A stretch of DNA of 64,000 bases from Methylotenera_A sp046598525 (GCA_046598525.1 JBKJIJ010000021.1:13249-77248), one strand, 5' to 3'; positions 36,308 through 46,335 are shown, counted from the first letter of the stretch. Notes: generated by a model not told the origin, from the sequence alone. A program made the numbers and translations.

Positions 36308-36894
36308 TACTTTACTCCTAAATGTGCAATTGCGCGTGCGCCTAAGCCTTGCTTTTCTAGCAGGGCGGCCAAGGTATGCACTGCACGCGAGCAATGTGTT
36401 TTAACACTGCCTTGCGAACAGCCCATCACTTCGGCGGTTTCTGCAACGTCCATATCTTCCCAGTAACGTAATATAAAGGCTTCACGTTGACGCGTTGGCA
36501 ATTTTTCAATGGCTTTTTCGATGATTTTCATGGTTTGGCTTTGCTCAAGCTGTGCCATCGGATTAACAGATTCGTCTTCTACATCGATGGTATCCAGCGG
36601 ATCGTGGTCTTCTTCACCGTCTTGGCCTGCGCCAAAAGATGAAAGCAAGGTTGTCCACATATTGCGCACTTTTTGTCGGCGCCAAAAATCGCGCATGGTG
36701 TTTTGCAAAATACGCTGAAACAGCATGGGATATTCGGCGGCTGGTTTTTCCGCATATTTTTCGGCTAATTTAAGCATAGAATCTTGCACGATATCCAGTG
36801 CCGCATGCTCATCGCGCACAGCATAAACCGTCTGCTTAAAAGCACGGCGCTCTACATCGCGCAAAAAATCGGATAATTCTTGAGAACTTGCCAT
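36307..36894 (-). CDS. RNA polymerase sigma factor (ECF-like)
   Basis: A 195-residue sigma-70 family factor. Region 2 is DEHAALDIVQDSMLKLAEKYAE with NTMRDFWRRQKVRN. An acidic linker (DGEEDHDPLDTIDVEDES) precedes region 4, LPTRQREAFILRYWEDMDVAETAEVMGCSQGSVKTHCSRAVHTLA. It heads the sigma-DUF3619-DUF3106 unit. No auto-promoter can be assigned by eye in the 150 bases upstream. Confidence 0.9.
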   Translation of the reverse strand: MASSQELSDFLRDVERRAFKQTVYAVRDEHAALDIVQDSMLKLAEKYAEKPAAEYPMLFQRILQNTMRDFWRRQKVRNMWTTLLSSFGAGQDGEEDHDPLDTIDVEDESVNPMAQLEQSQTMKIIEKAIEKLPTRQREAFILRYWEDMDVAETAEVMGCSQGSVKTHCSRAVHTLAALLEKQGLGARAIAHLGVK

Positions 36895-37060
36895 GAAATT
36901 ATTTTAAAAATCGGTATGTTTAGTATAACAGTTTTACTATTTTCGCAGATTGCGCTTTTTAAGCTTATATTAAGGCGCTGGCATTAAAAGGCAGGTTTCT
37001 ATAAAGCGCCGTTTTTAGTTACAATCAATACTATTAAAAAATACATGTTTGAAGGTAATT

Positions 37061-37291
37061 ATGGCGCGCGTACTGTTATTAATTGTATTGGTTTGGTTGG
37101 TTTACGTGGTAATTAAACGCGCATTTTTTAGCCAAAATGCTAGCAACTCCACACAGCAAAACCCTCAACCAGAATCAGAGCAAAAAATGATTCAATGCGC
37201 TGCTTGTGGCATGCATGTGCCTGAATCGGAAAGCATTAAAAAAGACGATTTAGTGCTTTGCAACAATCCTGATTGCCATAAAAATCCTTAA
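37061..37291 (+). CDS. PP0621-like small zinc-ribbon membrane protein
   Basis: A 76-residue protein: one N-terminal membrane helix (about 3-20), a Gln/Pro/Ser linker and a C-terminal four-cysteine module (CAACGMHVPESES, then CNNPDCHKNP). The start is the ATG at 37061, with GAAGG just upstream; a TTG four codons earlier is less likely. This matches small proteins annotated PP0621 family, often next to pilSR. It ends five bases before pilS. Function is unknown. Confidence 0.82.
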   Translation: MARVLLLIVLVWLVYVVIKRAFFSQNASNSTQQNPQPESEQKMIQCAACGMHVPESESIKKDDLVLCNNPDCHKNP

Positions 37292-37296
37292 ATTCA

Positions 37297-38943
37297 ATGG
37301 CAATTCAGCTCACCCCCAATATTGATGACACGCTAACCGCCGCGCGCTGGCGCAGCTTAAAGCTATATAACGGCTATCGTTTGCTGATTGCCATTTTATT
37401 TTTAATCACACAAAGCGCATTAGGCAATAACCCTTATTCTCAGAGTGTTGATGCCAGTTTGTTTTCTAGCTTGGTGCTGGCTTATTTTATATTTAGCTGC
37501 ATATCGGGCCTATTAACTTGGCTAGAAAAGCCCAGTATTGATTACAACTTACCCACCCAAATCATCATCGAAATTGTGTTTATTGTGCTGTTAATGCATG
37601 CGCAACAAGATGGCGTGATTGGCATTGGTTTATTGCTGATTATTACCATTGCCAGCGCCAGCCTGATTAGTGAAGGTCGCTTTGCCTTGTTTTATGCGGC
37701 TTTAGCCACTATTGGTATTTTGCTTGAGCAATCGTATCAATTATTTTCAGCCTCAAAACCCGCACAAAATTACACCAATGCGGTCATGCTAAGCTTAAGT
37801 TGTTTTGCCACGGCGTGGCTGGCTTATAGCTTGGCTAAGCGCGTGCAACAAAGTGAATGGCTGGCGGCGCAGCGCGGTTTAGATGTGAAAAATATGGCGC
37901 AAATTAATGCGCTGATTACGCACGAAATGCAAGATGGTGTGTTGGTGGTTGATCAAAGCTTACAAATTAAGCATCACAATATTCAAGCCAAACGCTTACT
38001 AGCACTTAATAATGAAGATAATGACCCAAGCAATTGGCAGGGAAAATCGCTGCAAACTATTTCGCCTGAAATTAGCGAAATGATTCGGCGCTGGATGTAT
38101 GAACAATCGGTTCCAGAAGAATTTAGCCCGGCTAATACGTTAAAACTGAGTGTATTGTCACGCGAATTAAGGCTGCGATTATTGCCATTGGCTGAAGAAA
38201 GACAAGAAGGCGCAGTTATTTTTATTGAAGATTGGTCGCAAATGCAAACGCAGGCGCACCAAGTAAAATTAGCCGCATTGGGCCGCTTAACCGCCAATAT
38301 TGCGCACGAAATTCGCAATCCGCTTAGTGCGATTAGCCATGCTAACCAATTGCTGCAAGAGGAAGAAGACAATAATCCAGCCACCACGCGCATGTTGCAA
38401 ATTATTGCCGATAATGTGCAGCGGCTTGATCAGATTATTAAAGATGTATTAGAGCTTAATCGCCGCGATCGCACCAATCAAGAGATGATTCATCTTGAAA
38501 ATTTTATGACCGATTTTTATTCGCAATTTTGCGCGGTCGAAAAAATTCCAGCGCCTTGTTTTAAGCTTTCGCTGCATAACAGCGATACCATGATTGCGTT
38601 TGATAGACGTCACTTAAACCAGATTTTATGGAATTTATGCAAAAATGGTTGGCGCCACTCTAAAAATACTGAAAACAGCCTTAAGTTAACCGTTATAACC
38701 AGTAGCAAAAGACAAGACGTGCAAATTGAAATTACCGATGACGGTGAAGGCATACCAGAAAATGTGCGCAACCATTTATTTGAGCCATTTTTTACCACAG
38801 AAAAATCGGGCACTGGCTTGGGGCTATATATTGCGCGCGAATTGGCCGATGCCAATGGCGCTAAATTGCAACTTAAAACATCCGCAAAAGCAACAAACGC
38901 GCACATTGGCACGCAATTTATTATGTATATTAAAAAGGCTTAA
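37297..38943 (+). CDS. pilS: Sensor histidine kinase PilS
   Basis: Membrane kinase of the PilS-PilR two-component system that controls type IV pilin genes. The 548 residues have six N-terminal membrane helices, a PAS-like region (about 200-320), His337 in IAHEIRNPLSAISHANQL, an N-box NLCKNGWRHS, and DDGEGIPENV and GTGLGLYIARELA boxes. It is followed after five bases by its regulator. No pil structural genes lie beside it here. Confidence 0.92.
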   Translation: MAIQLTPNIDDTLTAARWRSLKLYNGYRLLIAILFLITQSALGNNPYSQSVDASLFSSLVLAYFIFSCISGLLTWLEKPSIDYNLPTQIIIEIVFIVLLMHAQQDGVIGIGLLLIITIASASLISEGRFALFYAALATIGILLEQSYQLFSASKPAQNYTNAVMLSLSCFATAWLAYSLAKRVQQSEWLAAQRGLDVKNMAQINALITHEMQDGVLVVDQSLQIKHHNIQAKRLLALNNEDNDPSNWQGKSLQTISPEISEMIRRWMYEQSVPEEFSPANTLKLSVLSRELRLRLLPLAEERQEGAVIFIEDWSQMQTQAHQVKLAALGRLTANIAHEIRNPLSAISHANQLLQEEEDNNPATTRMLQIIADNVQRLDQIIKDVLELNRRDRTNQEMIHLENFMTDFYSQFCAVEKIPAPCFKLSLHNSDTMIAFDRRHLNQILWNLCKNGWRHSKNTENSLKLTVITSSKRQDVQIEITDDGEGIPENVRNHLFEPFFTTEKSGTGLGLYIARELADANGAKLQLKTSAKATNAHIGTQFIMYIKKA

Positions 38944-38948
38944 CGTAA

Positions 38949-40340
38949 ATGGCGCAGTTTAATTGCTTGGTGGTAGATGATGAAACCGACATTCGTGAGC
39001 TGGTGGTTTTAACGCTAGAGCGCATGGATATTCGCGCCGATAGCGCCAGCAGCGTGACGGAAGCCAAGCAGCTTTTGGCCAGCCAAAGTTATGATTTATG
39101 CTTAACCGATATGCGCCTACCAGATGGGCTGGGGCTAGAGTTGGTGCAACATATTGCGGCCAATTATATTGGGCTGCCAGTGGCGGTAATTACCGCTTAC
39201 GGCAGTGCTGAAAATGCGGTTTCAGCCTTAAAAGCCGGTGCATTTGATTATTTAACCAAGCCTATTTCGCTAAAACAATTGCGCCCATTGGTGGAATCCG
39301 CGCTTAAATTATCCAGCTCAGACGCTAAACAAACCAGCAATACGGTGGATTTAATTGGCCAATCGCCCGCCATGGATTATGTGCGCACCATGATTGCAAA
39401 ACTGGCGCGCAGCCAAGCGCCTGTGTACGTGAGCGGCGAATCGGGCAGCGGAAAAGAATTAGCCGCACGCTTAATTCACAGTAATAGCTCACGCCGCGAT
39501 AAAAGCTTTGTGGCGGTTAACTGCGGCGCCATACCCGAAAATTTAATGGAAAGTGAATTTTTTGGCTATAAAAAAGGTGCTTTTACTGGCGCCGCGCAAG
39601 ATACCTCTGGCTTATTTCAAGCGGCCAATGGCGGCACACTTTTTCTGGATGAAGTAGCCGATTTGCCACTAGCCATGCAAGTAAAATTATTGCGTGCCAT
39701 TCAAGAGAAAAAGGTGCGCACCGTGGGCGGCACGCTAGAAGAAAGTGTGGATGTGCGCATTATTAGCGCCACCCATAAAAACCTTAGCGATATGATGAGC
39801 AACGGCTTATTTCGGCAAGATTTGTATTACCGCTTGAATGTGATTCAGCTAAAAATGCCTGCGTTAAGAGATAGGCCTGAAGATATTCCTGAGCTGACGC
39901 AAAAATTATTGCACAAGCTGTGCGATGCACAATCGATTAGCGTGCCGATTTTGGAAGAAAGCGCTTCTAAATTGATTAGCAAACTGCCTTTTGACGGCAA
40001 TGTGCGTGAATTAGAAAACATGCTAGAACGCGCGCTGGCCTTGTGTGATGGCCAAAAAATCGGCGTAGATGACTTGTTTATGGATCATCAGCCTAAGCCA
40101 AATACGGATGACAAAGTGAGCTATGACCCAAGCAAATCGCCAGAAGTGGGCTTGCCAGAATATTTAGAAGACATTGAAAAACGCGCGATTTTAAAAGCAT
40201 TGGCCAAAGCCAATAATAATAAAACCGCCGCGGCTAAATTGCTGGGAGTAAGTTTTAGAACGCTAAGGTATCGCTTAACCAAGCTGGGCTTGGCTAAGGA
40301 TGATGATGCGGATATGACGGATGAAAGTTTGTACGATTAA
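38949..40340 (+). CDS. pilR: Sigma-54-dependent response regulator PilR
   Basis: NtrC-family activator, 463 residues. The receiver domain has D54 in LCLTDMRLPDG. The AAA+ domain has Walker A GESGSGKE (162-169), GAFTGA (209-214) for sigma-54 contact and Walker B FLDEVADL. A Fis-type HTH ends the protein (NNNKTAAAKLLGVSFRTLRYRL). It pairs with the PilS gene directly upstream and ends convergently to the exchanger gene. Confidence 0.94.
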   Translation: MAQFNCLVVDDETDIRELVVLTLERMDIRADSASSVTEAKQLLASQSYDLCLTDMRLPDGLGLELVQHIAANYIGLPVAVITAYGSAENAVSALKAGAFDYLTKPISLKQLRPLVESALKLSSSDAKQTSNTVDLIGQSPAMDYVRTMIAKLARSQAPVYVSGESGSGKELAARLIHSNSSRRDKSFVAVNCGAIPENLMESEFFGYKKGAFTGAAQDTSGLFQAANGGTLFLDEVADLPLAMQVKLLRAIQEKKVRTVGGTLEESVDVRIISATHKNLSDMMSNGLFRQDLYYRLNVIQLKMPALRDRPEDIPELTQKLLHKLCDAQSISVPILEESASKLISKLPFDGNVRELENMLERALALCDGQKIGVDDLFMDHQPKPNTDDKVSYDPSKSPEVGLPEYLEDIEKRAILKALAKANNNKTAAAKLLGVSFRTLRYRLTKLGLAKDDDADMTDESLYD

Positions 40341-40345
40341 TACAA

Positions 40346-41347
40346 TTAGCTAAGTGCTATAAACAAATAGGTAATATACATAGCGCCGTTAACCAATAAA
40401 TGCCAAACGCGTATGCCGCCTTTTGCCATTAAATAGCGCATCCAAACCGCCGCCAGCAAGGTAATGACAATGCCCCAAACCACTTCTTGGCGCGGCTCCC
40501 ATGGCGTTAATGAGATACCAATGGCTGGTAACAATGTGCCTTGAAACACCATAGCGCCAGTAATATTACCAAACGCTAGCGTATCTTTACCTTTGCGAAT
40601 CCACAAAATACTATTCACTTTTTCAGGCAATTCGGTGGCGATTGGAATAATCAATAACGACAGCATTAATGCTGAAATACCTAAAATCTGTGAGGCTTCT
40701 TCAACGCCATTAATAAAGCCTTTTGCGCCTGCAATTAACAATAACAAACCTAAAATAATTTGAATGCCAATAGTATAGCTATTGGTAGGAATACCTAATC
40801 TGCTCATAAACATAGGGCTTTCGGCTTCTGTGGCATGGCCTTCTTCAACCAAATCTTTAGAGGCGCTTAACGTCATCCACACATAAACTACATAAATTAG
40901 CACCATTAAAACGCCCAACATATGGCGCACAACAACGTTTTCGTGCGGCACATAAAGCGCACTGGCCGCTACAATAAAGGCAAAGATAAAAAAGTTTAAA
41001 TCGCGCGTTAATCCTGTGCGCTCTGGGCGCAAGTGGCCATTGGTGCCGCGGCGTTTCCATACTGAAATCGCCATTAAACTAATTGAAAGCGTGGCTAACA
41101 TTAGTGGCGCGCCTAAAATCGCTCCAACGCCAATTTCGTGATTGGTGGCCATGCTGGACGTACCAGCAAAAATCGCTAATAGCGGCACCATGGTTTCTGG
41201 CAAAGCCGTACCAACGGCGGCAAATAAAGAGCCGGTTACCCCTTCTGAAATGCCTAATTTTTCACCCAAATGTTCAAGCGCGTTAGTAAACACCTCAGCC
41301 GCGATTAAAATAACAATCAGCATCATAAATAACTGTAAGAAAACCAT
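40346..41347 (-). CDS. Sodium/calcium exchanger family membrane protein
   Basis: A 333-residue CaCA-superfamily antiporter with about ten helices. The two alpha-repeat motifs are GSLFAAVGTALPETMVPLLAI near the N terminus and LLIIPIATELPEKVNSILWI in the second half, with inverted topology typical of these exchangers. The ion is not certain (calcium against sodium or protons). A second CaCA gene, chaA, lies at about 60 kb. Confidence 0.86.
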   Translation of the reverse strand: MVFLQLFMMLIVILIAAEVFTNALEHLGEKLGISEGVTGSLFAAVGTALPETMVPLLAIFAGTSSMATNHEIGVGAILGAPLMLATLSISLMAISVWKRRGTNGHLRPERTGLTRDLNFFIFAFIVAASALYVPHENVVVRHMLGVLMVLIYVVYVWMTLSASKDLVEEGHATEAESPMFMSRLGIPTNSYTIGIQIILGLLLLIAGAKGFINGVEEASQILGISALMLSLLIIPIATELPEKVNSILWIRKGKDTLAFGNITGAMVFQGTLLPAIGISLTPWEPRQEVVWGIVITLLAAVWMRYLMAKGGIRVWHLLVNGAMYITYLFIALS

Positions 41348-41440
41348 GCTTAAACATCTCTAGAAATTAGGTAAGATGTTATTTTATCGGATTAATCGTG
41401 GTTTTGACTAATAATCCTCTTTTTGACTAAATAATTCATC

Positions 41441-41989
41441 ATGTTGCACATCAACCCGCAAGGATTTATCACTAGCGCTACACAAATATGCTCGCCTAAT
41501 TTTGATGCGCGGCCTTGTGCGGACGCCGCATCCCCAGAAATTAGCCTGATTGTGATTCACAATATTAGCCTGCCGCCCAGCCAATATGGCGGCAATGGCA
41601 TTATTGAGTTATTTACCAATACGCTGAACCCAGATGAACACCCCTATTACGCGGAAATTTATACGCGTAAAGTGTCATCGCATTTTTTAATTCGGCGCGA
41701 TGGCGAATTGGTGCAATTTGTGTCTTGCTTGCAGCGCGCGTGGCATGCAGGCGAATCAAATTGGTTGGGCCGTGAACGTTGTAACGATTTCTCTGTCGGA
41801 ATTGAGCTGGAAGGCAGTGATTTTGAGGCGTTTGAGCCTGCGCAATACAAATCGCTGCAACAATTGCTAACACTTTTAAAACAGACTTACCCTATTCAAT
41901 ATATTGTTGGCCATTCGGATATTGCGCCAGGGCGCAAAACCGATCCTGGCCCTTATTTTGACTGGTCAACTATTCAACAAAAAACTTAA
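41441..41989 (+). CDS. ampD: 1,6-anhydro-N-acetylmuramyl-L-alanine amidase AmpD
   Basis: Cytosolic zinc amidase that removes peptide from anhydromuropeptides during cell-wall recycling. The 182 residues have zinc histidine H40 (VIHNISLPPSQYGG), WHAGESNW and the C-terminal VGHSDIAPGRKTDPGPYFDW, with the second His and the Asp. It is full length. The RND adaptor gene starts 13 bases after its stop. Confidence 0.95.
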   Translation: MLHINPQGFITSATQICSPNFDARPCADAASPEISLIVIHNISLPPSQYGGNGIIELFTNTLNPDEHPYYAEIYTRKVSSHFLIRRDGELVQFVSCLQRAWHAGESNWLGRERCNDFSVGIELEGSDFEAFEPAQYKSLQQLLTLLKQTYPIQYIVGHSDIAPGRKTDPGPYFDWSTIQQKT

Positions 41990-42002
41990 AAATGCGAATC
42001 TT

Positions 42003-43109
42003 ATGCAAAAAAAAACGTTAACCGCCCACCATTATTTTAGCCGTCTTTTTATCAGCACCTTAATTGGCTTGAGTATTAGCGCCTGTAGCAAAGATAAAGC
42101 AGAAGATGCAAAACCCGATACCGCGAATTTAAAATCCACCCAAATTAGTGTGGTTAAAGTAGATACCAAAAATCTATCCTTATATGAAGAATCGGTTGGC
42201 ACTTTAGAAGGTGTGATTGACCCAACAGTGGCGGCTGAAATCGCGGCGCGAGTGTTAAAAGTGTTGGTGCATCCGGGCCAAACCGTTAAAAAAGGCGAAA
42301 CAATTGCCTTGCTTGATGGCAGCGATTTTGGCTACCAACGCCAAGAATCACAATCTGAAGTGGCGCGTATTGAGGCGCTACTGGCCAATCAATCCAGAGT
42401 GGTTGAACGCAATCGCGCCTTGGTTGATAAAAACTTTATATCAAAAAATGCGTTAGATGATGTCATTACGCAACAAAGCGCGCTTAAGCAACAATTGGCC
42501 GGCGCCAAAAGCCGCATTGCCACCATTAATCATAACGGCTCTAAAGACCGCGTTGTTTCACCAACTGATGGCATTGTAGAAAAACAATTAGTAGAAACCG
42601 GCGATTTTGTACGCGTGGGCGACCCAATTGTGCAAATTATCAGCAAAAAATTGCTGCGCGCGCATATTCCTTTTCCTGAGCATATTGCCGCGAAATTAAA
42701 GCCCGGTTTAACCGTGATAATGACAACACCGACATCGCCCAAAGAAGTGCGCTCTTTGATTAACGAGCTAAAACCGCAAATTGTAGCCAACAGCCGCAGT
42801 ATTGATGTGATTGCCGATATTCGCGATGAAGCGGATTGGCAGCCGGGTGCCAGCGTGAATGCGCGCGTAATTTTGGGTGATAGACCCAGCGCAATTGTGG
42901 TGCCAGAGCAAAGTATTGTGCTGCGCCCTGCGGGTGAAGTGGTGTATGAAATTGTGAATAACGAAGCGTTGCAGCGCGTGGTTAAAACGGGCTTACAACA
43001 AAATGGCGGCATTGAGATTTTAGAAGGACTTAATGGCAGCGAAACGATTGCGGTGGATGGCGCGGCGTTTTTAACCGATAAAGCCAACGTCAATATTATT
43101 AAACAGTAA
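42003..43109 (+). CDS. RND efflux periplasmic adaptor lipoprotein
   Basis: Membrane fusion protein of a tripartite RND pump, about 368 residues. The start I prefer is ATG 42003, giving a lipoprotein signal ending in LSISAC. A longer frame overlaps ampD and lacks a signal. The lipoyl half-motifs (LVHPGQTVKKGETIALLDG and VSPTDGIVEKQLVETGDFVRVGDP) flank a coiled-coil hairpin, with a beta-barrel after. The RND permease follows 54 bases downstream. No outer-membrane channel gene is adjacent. Confidence 0.9.
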   Translation: MQKKTLTAHHYFSRLFISTLIGLSISACSKDKAEDAKPDTANLKSTQISVVKVDTKNLSLYEESVGTLEGVIDPTVAAEIAARVLKVLVHPGQTVKKGETIALLDGSDFGYQRQESQSEVARIEALLANQSRVVERNRALVDKNFISKNALDDVITQQSALKQQLAGAKSRIATINHNGSKDRVVSPTDGIVEKQLVETGDFVRVGDPIVQIISKKLLRAHIPFPEHIAAKLKPGLTVIMTTPTSPKEVRSLINELKPQIVANSRSIDVIADIRDEADWQPGASVNARVILGDRPSAIVVPEQSIVLRPAGEVVYEIVNNEALQRVVKTGLQQNGGIEILEGLNGSETIAVDGAAFLTDKANVNIIKQ

Positions 43110-43163
43110 GCCTACCCAGCCAGCCCATTAGCTATAAAGAATCCTGAAAGCGCTACTTTTTAA

Positions 43164-46100
43164 ATGACATTACCTGAACTCTCGATTAAACGCCATGTGC
43201 TGGCTTGGATGCTTTCTGGCGTGTTGGTGCTGTTTGGCATTATTTCGTATCAGCGCATTGCCATTGACCGCTTTCCGCTGATTGAATTTCCGATAATCAC
43301 GGTTACCACCACGCTAAAAGGAGCTAATCCAGACATTATGGATACATCAGTGACTAGCGTGATTGAGTCGGCTCTGAACACCACCGCAGGCATTGAGCAC
43401 ATACAATCCAGCTCCTCACCTGGCGCGTCAATTGTGGTGATCACCTTTAAGTTAGAAAAAGACATTAATGTGGCTTATAACGAAGTGCAGGCCAAGCTAA
43501 ATCAAGTGATTCGCCGCCTGCCAACCGATATTGACCCACCTATTTTGCAAAAAGCCGAAACCAATGCAGAGCCTGTTTTGTGGCTGGCGTTAAGCGGCGA
43601 TAGAACGATTCAGCAATTAAATGTGTATGCGCTTAATACGCTTAAAAAACAGCTGGAAACCATAGATGGCGTGGGTGAAGTGCAATTGGGTGGGCGGCGT
43701 GATCGCAATATTCGCGTGTTGCTAAAACCAGACCGCATGAACGCTTACAACGTGACCACCACGGATATTGTGAATGCGTTTAATCGCGAACATATTCAAG
43801 TGCCAGGTGGCTTTTTGGTTAGCCAAAGCGCAGAGCGTTTATTGAAGCTGGATTTAGAGTTTCATCGCCTGCCTGATTTAGCGGACATGGTAGTAATGCA
43901 GCGCGATGGGGTATCGGTTAAGCTAAAACAAGTGGCCAGTGTTGAAGATGGTCTGACCGATTTTAGGCAGCTTGCGCGCTTTAATGCCAAGCCAACCGTG
44001 GGTTTGGGCATTATTAAAGTGCCAAACTCTAATACGGTGGATATTATTGATGAAGTTGAACGCCGCCTAGAAAAAGAAATTCGGCCTAATTTACCGCCCG
44101 GTATGAATGTTGAGGTATCGGCCAACGAAGCGCCATTTATTCGCGAAATGGTTAAAGCGCTACAAGAGCATTTGCTAGAAGGCACCTTGTTTGCCGCGTT
44201 AATTGTGCTGATATTTATGCGCTCGCTAAGCTCTACCTTGATGATTTGCTTAGAGATTCCCGTTTCATTATTAGGCGCGATTGCGGTGATGTATTTTGCT
44301 GGCTACACCTTTAATAGCATGACACTACTGGCGCTATTGTTGCTGGTAGGCGTGGTGGTAGACGATGCCATTGTGGTGCGCGAAAGTATTATGCGGCATT
44401 TAAGCGGTGAGTTAGGCACTGGCCTAAAAGATGTGGATACCAGCAACCCCAAAGCGGTCATGGCGTTTCGCCAGCAAGCCACCATTAATGGCAGCCGCGA
44501 AATCGTGTTTGCGGTGCTGGCTTCATCGCTATCGTTAGTGTGTATTTTTGCGCCTGTGATTTTTATGGAAGGCATTATTGGTAAGTTTTTTGAAGCGTTT
44601 GCGGTGGTGGTTACGGTGGGCGTAGTGGTGTCACTATTTGTTTCACTTACCCTTACGCCAATGCTTTGCTCGCGCTATCTTTCTAGCAATACAGAGCATG
44701 GCAAGCTTTATCATTCGCTAGATGGTTTTTTTGCAGGCTTGGATAATTTCTACGCGCGGCTTTTAAATCTATCACTGATTCATCGCTGGAAAGTAGTCAT
44801 CGTCACCATTTTAGTGGTGGCATCCAGCGCCTTCTTTTTTGGCGCGGTAACCAAAGAATTTGTGCCAGAAGCCGATGAAGGCAAATTTAATGTCAGTTTT
44901 AAAACACCACTGGGCTCAAGCCTAGAGTACACCAACACGCGTTTAGATTTAATCGAAAAAGTCATGCTTAAACATAACGATGACATCGCCAGCTTTTTCT
45001 CTGTGGTTGGCGCTGGCGCGCAAGGCCAAGTAAATGCTGGGCGCATTAGTGTGCGATTAAAAGATAGGCATGAGCGCGCCAATAGCCAAAAAGAGTTAAT
45101 CGCAACCCTTAAAAAAGAGCTGGGTGATATACCTGGCGTGCAGGCCTATCCTGTGCCGGCCAGCATGGTGCGCGGTCAGCGGTCAGAAAAATTGCAATTT
45201 AATATTACCGGCCCCAGCATTGAAAACGTCAGCAAATACGCAAAAGCCATTCAGCAAAGGCTGGTAGGCATTGATGGCTTTGGCAAAGTGGAGTTAGATT
45301 TGCAGCTGGATTTACCGCAATTGAATATGCAAATTGATAGGGACCGCGCCGCAGGGTTTGGTATTACGGCGGCTGATATTGCCAACGCAGTCAGTGTGTA
45401 TGCGGGCGGCATCAATGTGGCTAAATTTAATGATGCCGATGGCGATGGCCAGCGTTACGATATTCGCTTAAAAGCCGAAGATGGCAATTTTAATCAAATT
45501 ACCGATTTAAGTAAGATTTACCTGCGCGCCAATAATGGCGATTTGGTGCGCTTGGATAGCGTGGCGCAATTTAAACAAACCTTGGGTGCGGCCGTGATTG
45601 GCCGTTACGATTTGCAATACGCCGCCAACTTATACGCCAGCCCATCAATTCCGTTAGGTGAAGCGGTAACCGCCGTAGAAGCTGCTGCCAAAGAGATATT
45701 GCCTGCCGAATACAAATACAAATTATCGGGCCAAGCAGAAGAATTTGCCAAAACCTTTAAAAATGTATCGTTTATTTTTGCCTTGGCTTTATTGCTGTTA
45801 TACATGGTTTTAGCCAGTCAGTTTAATTCATTCCTGCAACCGCTTATCGTCATGGTCGCACAGCCGCTAGCCATTATCGGCGGCGTATTTGCCTTGTGGC
45901 TAACCGGCAACAGCCTAAATATTTTCTCTATGATTGGCCTGGTTTTACTGATTGGCTTGGTCGCCAAAAACTCGATTTTGCTGGTCGATTTAACCAATCA
46001 ATTACGCGATGAAGGCCAATCCATCAATCAAGCACTACTAAACGCCTGCCCCATCCGCATGCGCCCAGTATTAATGACATCGCTCACCATTATTTTAGCC

Positions 46101-46277
46101 CTGCTACCAGCCGCCTTAGGCCTAGGCGCAGGCGAAGAAACCAACGGCCCACTGTCCGTTGCGGTAATCGGCGGCATGCTTTCGTCTACCTTGCTGACTC
46201 TAGTTGTAGTACCTGCGGTGTATTCGCTGGCGATGGGCGCTGTGGATAAATTTGAGCACAGACGCCAATCTGCCTAA
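43164..46277 (+). CDS. RND efflux transporter permease (AcrB family)
   Basis: Proton-driven inner-membrane exporter, 1037 residues, with 12 helices in two halves and two large periplasmic loops. The TM4 motif VGVVVDDAIVVRESIMRHLSG carries the two aspartates of the proton relay. MVLASQFNSFLQPLIVM and LIGLVAKNSILLVDLTNQLRD mark the second half. Both halves look intact. The substrate cannot be told from sequence. A fragment resembling its C terminus recurs at 47509-47580. Confidence 0.94.
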   Translation: MTLPELSIKRHVLAWMLSGVLVLFGIISYQRIAIDRFPLIEFPIITVTTTLKGANPDIMDTSVTSVIESALNTTAGIEHIQSSSSPGASIVVITFKLEKDINVAYNEVQAKLNQVIRRLPTDIDPPILQKAETNAEPVLWLALSGDRTIQQLNVYALNTLKKQLETIDGVGEVQLGGRRDRNIRVLLKPDRMNAYNVTTTDIVNAFNREHIQVPGGFLVSQSAERLLKLDLEFHRLPDLADMVVMQRDGVSVKLKQVASVEDGLTDFRQLARFNAKPTVGLGIIKVPNSNTVDIIDEVERRLEKEIRPNLPPGMNVEVSANEAPFIREMVKALQEHLLEGTLFAALIVLIFMRSLSSTLMICLEIPVSLLGAIAVMYFAGYTFNSMTLLALLLLVGVVVDDAIVVRESIMRHLSGELGTGLKDVDTSNPKAVMAFRQQATINGSREIVFAVLASSLSLVCIFAPVIFMEGIIGKFFEAFAVVVTVGVVVSLFVSLTLTPMLCSRYLSSNTEHGKLYHSLDGFFAGLDNFYARLLNLSLIHRWKVVIVTILVVASSAFFFGAVTKEFVPEADEGKFNVSFKTPLGSSLEYTNTRLDLIEKVMLKHNDDIASFFSVVGAGAQGQVNAGRISVRLKDRHERANSQKELIATLKKELGDIPGVQAYPVPASMVRGQRSEKLQFNITGPSIENVSKYAKAIQQRLVGIDGFGKVELDLQLDLPQLNMQIDRDRAAGFGITAADIANAVSVYAGGINVAKFNDADGDGQRYDIRLKAEDGNFNQITDLSKIYLRANNGDLVRLDSVAQFKQTLGAAVIGRYDLQYAANLYASPSIPLGEAVTAVEAAAKEILPAEYKYKLSGQAEEFAKTFKNVSFIFALALLLLYMVLASQFNSFLQPLIVMVAQPLAIIGGVFALWLTGNSLNIFSMIGLVLLIGLVAKNSILLVDLTNQLRDEGQSINQALLNACPIRMRPVLMTSLTIILALLPAALGLGAGEETNGPLSVAVIGGMLSSTLLTLVVVPAVYSLAMGAVDKFEHRRQSA

Positions 46278-46293
46278 AGTAACACATTACTTT

Positions 46294-46335
46294 ATCCTTG
46301 CAATATACGGAATTAAGTTCCATAATTGCAAGGAT
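46294..46335. promoter_or_regulatory. Palindrome overlapping the AAA/DUF4143 start codon
   Basis: Arms ATCCTTGCAAT (46294-46304) and ATTGCAAGGAT (46325-46335) pair perfectly over 11 bp. Between them GGAA-TTAAG-TTCC makes an inner 4-bp helix. The right arm includes AAGG and the first two bases of the ATG at 46334. It could be an operator for autoregulation or an mRNA hairpin that hides the start. Confidence 0.6.

Noticed and set aside
36895..37060. Repeated GGCGC/GCGCC words upstream of the PP0621-like gene
   Set aside because: The arms are far apart or mismatched; no convincing hairpin or operator.
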